Of a DNA stretch of 6,207 nucleotides, positions 1 to 5,733 are shown piece after piece (positions within the stretch are counted from its first letter, which is position 1; every line of letters begins with the position of its first letter). A program made the position numbers and the translations under genes. The notes under the pieces were generated by a model. The model had not been told where the DNA came from. It ran no database searches and saw only the letters and a list, made by a program, of their open reading frames with translations. This stretch comes from Piscirickettsiaceae bacterium (GTDB lineage Bacteria > Pseudomonadota > Gammaproteobacteria > Thiomicrospirales > Thiomicrospiraceae): the NCBI GenBank assembly GCA_021767305.1, contig JAASTL010000066.1, forward strand, positions 1-6,207, in the 5' to 3' direction.

Positions 1-983
1 ATCACTGCATCCAAACAAGAAAAGAGCCCAACAGTAAAGTAACTCTCTACTCCCGGTTTACGCAACTGCATTGCCACCAACGCACAAAATTTAGCACGTG
101 TTAAAGCGGTAATAAAAAGCTCTAGAGGCTTATCATCCACACCAGACAACACCAACATACTTGCCCAGCTTTTCAAGCGATTCAAGCCAAAGCGCAAAAC
201 CGCATCATGAATGGAAGAAATTTTGATATTTGGCCCGGAAGTCTCCGCCACAAACTTCAGCAGTTTCTGACTTAAGGCAACGTCTTTACCAATAATATCG
301 GAAAGCTTATGCATATCCACATCTGGGTCATACACATTGGCCAGCAATTCAAGGATAGTGAGTTTATTTTGCGGTAGGCGCTTACCTTCAATGATTTTCG
401 GTTTAGCAAAAAAGTAACCTTGGAAAAAATCAAACCCCAGTTTTAAACAGTATTCAAACTGATTGCGGGTTTCGACCTTCTCTGCCAGCAGTTTAATACC
501 TTTATCTTTTAGTCGTTGGCTATGGGCAATGAGCTTTTTGGGGCCCACTTCCATAATATCGACTTTAATAATGTCGGCAAACTCTTCCAGAGATTCCAGT
601 TCTGGATTGAAGATGTAGTCATCTAACGCAATGGTATAACCGGCATCTTTTAATTTTCGTAAGGCTGCGGTGAGTTTTGGAGTGACTTGAACATCTTCCA
701 ATACCTCAATCACCACACGCTTTCTTGGAAAGAATGGCTGATAGTCGCGCAATAAAAGCCCTTCAGTAAAGTTGATGTAACCTTTATGCTCACCGAGAAC
801 TTCACTTAAGCCCATATCACCAAAAACATTGACCATGACTTGAGCAGAGGCGGTATCTCCTCCCAAAATCATGGCATGGTTTTCTTGGGTATTGCCTCTA
901 AAAAGAAGCTCATAAGCCACCACATCGATATTGCGGTCAAAGATAGGTTGGCGGCCTACAAAAATATCAATTAATTCGCTCAA
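1..983 (-). CDS. EAL + HDOD domain protein (YuxH-like c-di-GMP signalling), C-terminus cut by window edge
   Basis: Translating the minus strand from TTG at 983-981 gives 327 residues before the left edge. The N-terminus reads IFVGRQPIFDR and AYELLFR, typical of proteins fusing an EAL domain to a C-terminal HDOD domain. EAL-type positions are visible: E25 (YELL in place of EAL), N71 (YINF), E93 and E96 (IEVLED), D121-D122, K140 and D142 (IKVD), E168 and E171 (AEKVET), Q188 (FQGYFFAKP). Residues from about 200 onward (LTILELL, LSQKLLKFV, SIHDAVLRFGL, LKSWASMLVL) match HDOD. Family members are usually about 400 residues, so roughly 80 are missing. TTG is chosen because TGA lies in frame directly before it, the first internal Met is only at residue 38 inside the EAL fold, and AAGGAAG sits 5 bases upstream. 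The role is probably cytoplasmic c-di-GMP hydrolysis or sensing. Loop 6, normally DDFGTG, reads DDYIFN, so activity is uncertain. It is probably cotranscribed behind mutY-yggX. Confidence 0.9.
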   Translation of the reverse strand, partial: MSELIDIFVGRQPIFDRNIDVVAYELLFRGNTQENHAMILGGDTASAQVMVNVFGDMGLSEVLGEHKGYINFTEGLLLRDYQPFFPRKRVVIEVLEDVQVTPKLTAALRKLKDAGYTIALDDYIFNPELESLEEFADIIKVDIMEVGPKKLIAHSQRLKDKGIKLLAEKVETRNQFEYCLKLGFDFFQGYFFAKPKIIEGKRLPQNKLTILELLANVYDPDVDMHKLSDIIGKDVALSQKLLKFVAETSGPNIKISSIHDAVLRFGLNRLKSWASMLVLSGVDDKPLELFITALTRAKFCALVAMQLRKPGVESYFTVGLFSCLDAV

Positions 984-988
984 TCAGG

Positions 989-995
989 CTTCCTT
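989..995 (-). promoter_or_regulatory. Ribosome binding site that fixes the TTG start of the EAL/HDOD gene
   Basis: The minus strand reads AAGGAAG here, followed by five bases and then TTG at 983-981. It is the clearest Shine-Dalgarno sequence in the window. It settles the start because the codon immediately before TTG is an in-frame TGA (986-984) and no ATG lies in frame within the next 37 codons. Confidence 0.75.
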
Positions 996-1035
996 AATAA
1001 AAGATTGCTTTGCATGACTGGTTTCACAATCAGAT

Positions 1036-1305
1036 TTAAATCGACTTGAACTCATCTGGCATGTCAATGTCTTCATCATCAAACAGAAACTTTTGCATCT
1101 CTTCTTGTAAAAAAGTACGTGCTTTAGGGTCCAAGCTTGATAGACGGTATTCATTGATCAAGATGGTTTGCTGACTTAACCACTGCTTCCAAGCTTCTTT
1201 AGAGACATTCTCATAGACCTTCTGACCTAACTCACCTGGAAATGGGGCAAAGTCTAAACCTTCTAATTTTTCGCCCATTTTTACGCAATCAACCATTCTG
1301 CTCAT
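1036..1305 (-). CDS. yggX: YggX, probable Fe(2+)-trafficking / oxidative damage protection protein
   Basis: This 89-residue protein has the size and conserved pattern of the YggX family (E. coli about 91 residues). It carries the N-terminal Cys7 (MSRMVDCVK), LEGLDFAPFPGELG, the SKEAWKQWL segment, QTILINEYRL, and the acidic C-terminal EEMQKFLFDDEDID. In enterobacteria YggX lowers sensitivity to superoxide and helps maintain Fe-S cluster proteins; it is cytoplasmic, and its exact chemistry is unsettled. The start is ATG at 1305-1303, with GGAG (minus strand, 1315-1312) six bases upstream. It follows mutY by 39 bases, the conserved gammaproteobacterial order mutY-yggX, and a hairpin occupies part of that gap. 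The pairing is sensible because MutY needs a [4Fe-4S] cluster and repairs oxidative lesions. The EAL/HDOD gene follows after 52 bases. Nothing is missing or unusual in the protein. Confidence 0.95.
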   Translation of the reverse strand: MSRMVDCVKMGEKLEGLDFAPFPGELGQKVYENVSKEAWKQWLSQQTILINEYRLSSLDPKARTFLQEEMQKFLFDDEDIDMPDEFKSI

Positions 1306-1328
1306 TGTTTTCTCCGTAACCCTTTTAG

Positions 1329-1345
1329 AGAGTGCTTTGCACTCT
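1329..1345 (-). promoter_or_regulatory. Intercistronic hairpin between mutY and yggX
   Basis: On the minus strand AGAGTGC, loop AAA, GCACTCT forms a perfect 7-bp stem. Its first base is the last A of the mutY TAA stop codon, and it ends 23 bases before the yggX ATG, upstream of the yggX GGAG. On the minus strand it is followed by CTAAAAGGG, not a T-run, so it does not look like an intrinsic terminator in the direction of these genes. It may instead mark the mutY mRNA 3' end, stabilise an upstream fragment or set an RNase cut. That role is inference; only the pairing is seen. Confidence 0.55.
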
Positions 1346-2487
1346 TATATTTTAGAAATAATCTTCATCACTGGTGCCGGCACGCCAACTTTAGACTGTA
1401 AAACAGAGTCAATGGTTATCCATTCACGCTGTTCAAAATCCGCAGCAGAATTATCAGCAGCACTTTGGGTGCCACTTTTAACCTGGTAACCAGTTTTTGA
1501 TTCTTCAACTTTACTATTATTGACACCGCTTTCCGGCATTTTAGATTGCACCGCAATCAGCGGATGAATCTGCAAATGATAATGCGAGAAAGTGTGTTTA
1601 AAACTCTCCCATTCTATCAAACTCTGTAAAGCACATGTTTCGCTTTGAATGTATTCCATAGCGGCATCATGGGTTGTGAATTCAGGCAAACTCCATAAGC
1701 CAGCCCAAATTCCAGACTGTGGTCTTTTTTGTAATTTAATCTGCTGATCTTCATAAAGCTGAACGACCATCCAAGCATGTTTAGTCGGTTTGTCTTTTTT
1801 AGGTTTAGGGTAAGGGTAGAGCGCGACCTCATTTTGAGCATAAGCTTGGCAACTTTGCGCCACGGGGCATTGCTCACATAAAGGCTTGGTGCGCTTACAA
1901 ACTGTGGCACCCAAATCCATAATGGCTTGGGTGTAGTCAGCAAACTGTTTGGCAGGGGTGAGTTGATCTGCCATTTGCCAAAGTTGCTTTTCAATTTGCT
2001 TTTCACCCGGCCAACCATGAACCGCAAAATAACGCGTTAAAACCCTTTTAACATTGCCATCCAAAATTGCATAACGCTGCTGCAAACTAATCGATAGAAT
2101 CGCCCCCGCAGTAGAACGGCCAATCCCCGGAAGAGCCAGAATATCGTCAAAATTATTAGGAAATTCTCCAGCGTGTTTAGCTACAATTTGCTGCGCCGCT
2201 TTATGCAAGTTTCGGCCACGCGCATAGTAACCAAGCCCAGCCCAATGGGATAACACCTCCTCCTGACTCGCATTGGCTAAACTTGAGACATCCGGGAAAG
2301 ACTGCATAAACCTTTCGTAATAGGGAATGACTGTGGCAACCTGAGTCTGTTGCAACATAATCTCAGAGACCCAAACTCGATAAGGATTAATTTGCCTTTG
2401 CCAAGGTAAATCATGGCGTCCTGAATGGGCATACCAAGCCAGTAAAGGCTGGGTAAATTTATTTAATAATTGTTTTTGATTACTCAT
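1345..2487 (-). CDS. mutY: MutY, A/G-specific adenine DNA glycosylase
   Basis: MutY removes adenine mispaired with 8-oxoguanine, starting base excision repair that prevents G:C to T:A changes. The 380-residue product has every family hallmark: the helical domain with catalytic Glu42 in WVSEIMLQQTQV, the helix-hairpin-helix LPGIGRSTAGAI (119-130), catalytic Asp143 in LDGNVKRVL, and a C-X6-C-X2-C-X5-C cluster site at Cys197, 204, 207 and 213 for [4Fe-4S]. A C-terminal NUDIX-like domain follows, with FSHYHL (300-305), the loop that reads 8-oxoG. It is longer than E. coli MutY (350), mainly through a polar S/A/N/Q/E/K-rich insertion at about 316-350 before the last strand and helix. ATG at 2487-2485 is chosen because TAG is in frame eight codons... 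upstream within the leader and the N-terminus aligns with the family; no Shine-Dalgarno sequence is visible. It is divergent from trmB and heads the mutY-yggX-EAL/HDOD unit. Confidence 0.97.
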   Translation of the reverse strand: MSNQKQLLNKFTQPLLAWYAHSGRHDLPWQRQINPYRVWVSEIMLQQTQVATVIPYYERFMQSFPDVSSLANASQEEVLSHWAGLGYYARGRNLHKAAQQIVAKHAGEFPNNFDDILALPGIGRSTAGAILSISLQQRYAILDGNVKRVLTRYFAVHGWPGEKQIEKQLWQMADQLTPAKQFADYTQAIMDLGATVCKRTKPLCEQCPVAQSCQAYAQNEVALYPYPKPKKDKPTKHAWMVVQLYEDQQIKLQKRPQSGIWAGLWSLPEFTTHDAAMEYIQSETCALQSLIEWESFKHTFSHYHLQIHPLIAVQSKMPESGVNNSKVEESKTGYQVKSGTQSAADNSAADFEQREWITIDSVLQSKVGVPAPVMKIISKI

Positions 2488-2499
2488 TGATATAACAGA

Positions 2500-2509
2500 T
2501 TGCTAGCAA
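2500..2509. repeat. 10-bp perfect palindrome in the mutY leader
   Basis: TTGCTAGCAA reads the same on both strands and ends 13 bases upstream of the mutY ATG. It could be a protein-binding half of an operator or a weak hairpin in the mutY leader mRNA, close to where a ribosome binding site would be expected but is absent. A perfect 10-mer palindrome can occur by chance, so a function is only inferred. Confidence 0.3.
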
Positions 2510-2543
2510 GACTAAACTCGTGGGTTTTACCATTTAGGCTAAA

Positions 2544-2555
2544 ATAGTCGACTAT
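2544..2555. promoter_or_regulatory. 12-bp palindrome in the divergent mutY/trmB promoter region
   Basis: ATAGTCGACTAT is a perfect 12-bp palindrome near the middle of the 108-base divergent intergenic region. Its right arm overlaps the plus-strand TATAAT, and its left arm overlaps TATTTT on the minus strand (2546-2541), so two -10-like elements face outward around one centre. It is either an operator or simply the symmetric core of a bidirectional promoter; the sequence alone does not decide. Confidence 0.4.
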
Positions 2556-2558
2556 AAT
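2553..2558 (+). promoter_or_regulatory. Probable trmB promoter -10 element
   Basis: TATAAT, a perfect sigma-70 -10 consensus, lies 37 bases upstream of the trmB ATG. No good -35 hexamer is seen 16-18 bases before it; the bases there (about 2529-2535) read ACCATTT. A start near 2565 would leave a leader of about 30 bases containing the trmB AGGA site. The call rests on the perfect -10 and its position in the only gap available. Confidence 0.5.
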
Positions 2559-2595
2559 AGCGCCCATTGTATATCAGTACTGCTCAGGAAATATC

Positions 2596-3306
2596 ATGGA
2601 AACAACGGATAACCAAGAAACCGAAAAGTTTAGCCATCGCATTAAAAGTTTTGTATTACGTCAAGGGCGCCTTTCTGCTGGGCAGAAGCGTGCGATTGAA
2701 TCGCAATGGCCAAAATACGGTTTGGAGCTTAAAGATGAGTTGCTGGATTTTACCGAGTTATTTGGCAGAGATGCGCCGACCATTGTAGAAATTGGTTTTG
2801 GAATGGGGAAAAGTTTAGCCGAAATGGCAGAGGCCAATCCACAACAGAACTACATTGGCATTGAAGTTCACCGTCCTGGAGTGGGTGCGTTACTTAAGCT
2901 GGTTGAAGAGAAAGGCCTAACCAATATTCGTGTCTACAATGATGATGCGATTGAAGTGCTAGAGAAATGTATTCCTAAAGATTCCCTCTCAGGTGTTTAT
3001 CTGTTCTTTCCTGACCCATGGCATAAAAAACGTCATCACAAACGTCGTATTGTGCAGCCTGAATTTGCGCAGAAAATTCGCCAACATTTAAAGGTGGATG
3101 GCGAGTTTCATATGGCAACTGATTGGGAAAACTATGCAGAACATATGATGGAGATCATGACGGCCGCCCCAGGTTATGAAAATATCAGTGGTACTGGCGC
3201 CTATACTCCAAGACCCGACTATCGCCCGCTCACCAAATTTGAAGAGCGTGGTCAGCGTTTAGGTCATGGAGTGTGGGATTTAATTTTTAGAAAAACCGCC
3301 AGTTAA
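2596..3306 (+). CDS. trmB: TrmB, tRNA (guanine-N7-)-methyltransferase
   Basis: TrmB transfers a methyl group from S-adenosylmethionine to N7 of G46 in the variable loop of tRNAs. The 236-residue protein is close to the E. coli length (239) and shows the family motifs in order: [12 protein letters not shown] near the N-terminus; SAM motif [16 protein letters not shown] (64-78) with Glu65; [15 protein letters not shown] with Glu90; Asp117 in [25 protein letters not shown] with Asp140; [12 protein letters not shown] with Asp176; and [17 protein letters not shown] with Thr213 and Glu216. These residues match the SAM- and tRNA-binding positions of E. coli TrmB at a constant offset of four. ATG at 2596 is preceded by AGGA (2586-2589) six bases upstream. 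It is the only plus-strand gene here, divergent from mutY and convergent with the AsmA gene. The divergent trmB/mutY pair also occurs in E. coli. Confidence 0.97.
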   Translation: METTDNQETEKFSHRIKSFVLRQGRLSAGQKRAIESQWPKYGLELKDELLDFTELFGRDAPTIVEIGFGMGKSLAEMAEANPQQNYIGIEVHRPGVGALLKLVEEKGLTNIRVYNDDAIEVLEKCIPKDSLSGVYLFFPDPWHKKRHHKRRIVQPEFAQKIRQHLKVDGEFHMATDWENYAEHMMEIMTAAPGYENISGTGAYTPRPDYRPLTKFEERGQRLGHGVWDLIFRKTAS

Positions 3307-3348
3307 TCGTAAGTTAATAGCCAATTAATCAGCGACTAGAATTTTGGT

Positions 3349-3378
3349 AATTCAAAACTTGGGAGTTTAAAACTTAGG
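3349..3378 (+). repeat. Two tandem 15-bp imperfect repeats after trmB
   Basis: AATTCAAAACTTGGG is followed directly by AGTTTAAAACTTAGG, a match at 12 of 15 positions, in the 84-base gap between the convergent trmB and AsmA genes. Short AT-rich inverted repeats overlap them (GAATT/AATTC at 3339-3353 and GAGTT/AACTC at 3363-3383). None is GC-rich or followed by a proper T-run, so no intrinsic terminator is called for either gene. This may be slippage-derived spacer. Confidence 0.4.
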
Positions 3379-3390
3379 AACTCAACAAAG

Positions 3391-5523
3391 CTATTGCAGC
3401 AAGTTTTTGACTGTCTTTAACCACGGGTGAGACTCTATATAAGCCTCATCCAAGGCAGCCATATCCAAGACAAACTGGGGGCGTTTCAAATTACCAGCTA
3501 ATTTAATAGGCAATCTAATGCCGCGCAGTGCCTGCATGTTTTCTGCCACGGGTTTTACCAATAAGTTTAATTCACCCGTTACTTTGTTGGCAGCCAAGTC
3601 AATTGAGGTTAAACCGCTGCCGCTGAACCCTCGCCCCTCTATCAACAATCTTTTGGGGGTAAAAACACCATTTTCTAAGAACCCAACTGCTCGCACTTCA
3701 TGCAATTGGGTCACTGGCTTTTTTGCTATAGACCACTCACCTTTTAACCACTCATCAATAGCTATACCTGAGATTGCCACATTATTAACATCGGCCTGAA
3801 GAGAACCATTTAACTTTGCTAACCACTGCTCACTATCCAAGCCAGCTGTTGTTAAATCAAAACGGCTATTTAAGCGTGTGTTTTTAAAGCCTTCATTTTT
3901 TGCAAAATGATGTAACGGCATATTATCAATGCGTCCAGACCAACCGAACTGTTGATTATTCTGCGCCAAGTTCACCATTAATTTGGACTGTACAGCACCC
4001 TCTTCAACCGTCAAATCCAAAGGGGCAAATTCAAGTTCACCTGCCTGAGCATATAGATAAGTGGTTAAGTTATCTGCAGTAATGCCGGCAAAGGTAAATT
4101 GATTTATCTCAGCTTGCCCTTGAGCATTAAGCTGTTGCAGCCAATTTAGCGGAATGGGATAAAAGCTCTGCCCTCGTGGCGTAACCGCTTGGTAAAAATC
4201 CATATCTAAATTAGCTAGCTGTAAATCAAATTTAAACGGGGTTTTGGTCGCGGCTTTTTTTAAATCCGGTTGCATAAAAATATTTTGCAAAGGCAATGAA
4301 AGTGAACCATTGATTTGGGTTGCATCCAACGTTGCATCAATTTGGTTAAGTTTTAAAACTTCACCATTCCATTCAAATTCAAATTTACCGCCCAACTTAG
4401 TTAACGCTTGAGGCGATTTCATTTGTGGAGCGGGTAAACCTAGATGCTCTATCCAGTTTTTAATATTGATTTGCTTGGCAGAAAAAATACCTTGATAAAC
4501 CGGATCAACACCAAACTCGCCCTGAAAACTGGTGGCAACTTCTGATTCCAAGCCTTTTAAGATGGCATCTTTTACATAAATTTGTTGATGCTTAAAATCA
4601 ACCAGTAAGTGTTTCCCTGAGGTGTTTAAACGAATATCGGGAAGTTTACGTTCCTGCGGAAGTTGTAAGCGCAAGACGCCTTGCCAATCGCTCAACTTAA
4701 GCTGCGTAAAGTCTTCGGAGATATCGAGCATACCATTCACATCAAACGCCATTTTTCTAGGTGACTGGCTGTGCTTGTAGATAAAATCGGTATTGATCTT
4801 AAAGGCTTGTCCCGGGCGCACATCAAAAGTGAGTAAGTTAGCCTGCGAAAGCTGAGTGGAAAAGTTTTGCGGAATGTTTTTATAGTTAATCTCCGCATTG
4901 CTGATGACTAAACTTTCTAAATACCAAGCCTCACCAGCGCTAGCTTTTTCTGCAGACTGACTGGCTGTTTTTTCTGTTTGCTCGTTATTGATTTTCATCA
5001 AAGAAGCATCGTCAACCAATTTAGTTTTCAGCAAAAACGCCTTATTGAAACCCACAGTTGCATAACTTGAGCTTGCTAGTTGCGGTATATGCTCATTAAA
5101 CAAACCCGCTAAAAGTGGCATATTCTGCCAATTATTGGTGTCGTCTTTATCAATAAAATTAACTTTAGGCTCAACCAGTTCTAGGCTAATAATTTCCAGT
5201 TTTTTATCTAAAAACAGCTTTTTCAGTGAAAGCTGCATATGCGCTTGTTTTAGCGTCAACATATCGCCTTCAGCAAAACCTTGCGGGTTTTTCATTCTCA
5301 AGTCACCCACATGGAACATAAACGGCAAAATAGAGACGTCTACTGCCCCCTCAATTTTGAGTTCTCGATTTGTTAAATCACCGATCTCTTTTTCAATTTG
5401 TGGTTTGTACTGATTAAAGTCGATTAAGCTCACCGCGCCCGCAAACGCCAAAAACAGCAGGATGGGAATAATCGCTAAAACAAGGCTTAAACGCTTAAGC
5501 CATTTAATAGTTGGTCTGGTCAC
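3391..5523 (-). CDS. asmA: AsmA family protein
   Basis: The 710-residue product has the AsmA layout: a basic N-terminus (RPTIKWLKR), one membrane segment at about 11-33, then the family signature DFNQYKPQIEKEIGDLTNRELKIEGAVDVSILP, interrupted in this description only by function: it marks the chorein-like start of the periplasmic part. The remainder is beta-rich and ends in the AsmA C-terminal region, with LNGSLQADVNNVAISGI (571-587), GSGLTSIDLAANKVTG (635-650) and LPIKLAGNLKRPQFVLD (671-687). E. coli AsmA (617 residues) affects outer membrane protein assembly, and the superfamily (YhdP, TamB, YdbH) is implicated in phospholipid movement to the outer membrane. The start is GTG at 5523-5521; TAG is in frame nine codons upstream with no ATG between, and no Shine-Dalgarno sequence is clear. 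A polar insert rich in S, A, E, K and Q lies at about 178-199. It is on the same strand as hemW, 210 bases downstream of it. Confidence 0.9.
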   Translation of the reverse strand: MTRPTIKWLKRLSLVLAIIPILLFLAFAGAVSLIDFNQYKPQIEKEIGDLTNRELKIEGAVDVSILPFMFHVGDLRMKNPQGFAEGDMLTLKQAHMQLSLKKLFLDKKLEIISLELVEPKVNFIDKDDTNNWQNMPLLAGLFNEHIPQLASSSYATVGFNKAFLLKTKLVDDASLMKINNEQTEKTASQSAEKASAGEAWYLESLVISNAEINYKNIPQNFSTQLSQANLLTFDVRPGQAFKINTDFIYKHSQSPRKMAFDVNGMLDISEDFTQLKLSDWQGVLRLQLPQERKLPDIRLNTSGKHLLVDFKHQQIYVKDAILKGLESEVATSFQGEFGVDPVYQGIFSAKQINIKNWIEHLGLPAPQMKSPQALTKLGGKFEFEWNGEVLKLNQIDATLDATQINGSLSLPLQNIFMQPDLKKAATKTPFKFDLQLANLDMDFYQAVTPRGQSFYPIPLNWLQQLNAQGQAEINQFTFAGITADNLTTYLYAQAGELEFAPLDLTVEEGAVQSKLMVNLAQNNQQFGWSGRIDNMPLHHFAKNEGFKNTRLNSRFDLTTAGLDSEQWLAKLNGSLQADVNNVAISGIAIDEWLKGEWSIAKKPVTQLHEVRAVGFLENGVFTPKRLLIEGRGFSGSGLTSIDLAANKVTGELNLLVKPVAENMQALRGIRLPIKLAGNLKRPQFVLDMAALDEAYIESHPWLKTVKNLLQ

Positions 5524-5536
5524 AATATTTTGCTCA

Positions 5537-5565
5537 TATTTATTTTGCTAGTAGTTTGTCGTCAA
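5537..5565 (-). promoter_or_regulatory. Possible promoter of the AsmA gene
   Basis: On the minus strand TTGACG (5565-5560) is followed by 17 bases and TAAATA (5542-5537). The -35 hexamer matches five of six consensus bases, while the -10 matches only three. A start would fall around 5530, leaving about 7 bases before the GTG codon, hence an almost leaderless message; this would fit the missing ribosome binding site. The rest of the 210-base hemW-asmA gap (5566-5733) is AT-rich and shows no convincing gene, RNA or terminator. Confidence 0.35.
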
Positions 5566-5733
5566 AACGCAAAACACTTCCTGATTCTTTTAATTCTTTG
5601 TATGAGGAGTTGTGAAAGATTCTACCGAGTTAAAGCATAAAACTCATGCAAAAAAACAGACTTCAACAACTACTTAAGAGTTTATATAGACGACTATTTA
5701 GCTAATTATTTAACCAATTTACTAATCAATTCT

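Noticed and set aside
984..1035. GATTG/CAATC inverted repeat followed by TTTTATT on the minus strand after yggX, as a possible terminator.
   Set aside because: The stem is about five pairs plus a wobble, with a loop near 18 bases and low GC, so it would be too weak. The strong ribosome site for the next gene follows at once.
3339..3383. Two short inverted repeats (GAATT/AATTC and GAGTT/AACTC) as a bidirectional terminator between trmB and the AsmA gene.
   Set aside because: The stems are only five AT-rich pairs and lack proper T-runs on either strand.
3518..3799. An open plus-strand frame of 93 codons lying wholly inside the AsmA gene.
   Set aside because: It is antisense to a clear AsmA family sequence and resembles no known protein. 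The same applies to the open frames antisense to or overlapping the AsmA gene elsewhere, and to those inside mutY, trmB and hemW.
5650..5656. A run of seven T on the minus strand downstream of hemW, as in a terminator.
   Set aside because: The preceding bases form no stem longer than about three or four pairs, so an intrinsic terminator is not supported.
5612..5677. A plus-strand 21-codon frame starting at GTG, with GAGGAG just upstream in the hemW-asmA gap.
   Set aside because: GAGGAG ends only two bases before GTG, too close to work normally. The peptide (T-, K- and H-rich) resembles nothing recognised, and the gap shows no other coding signal on that strand.
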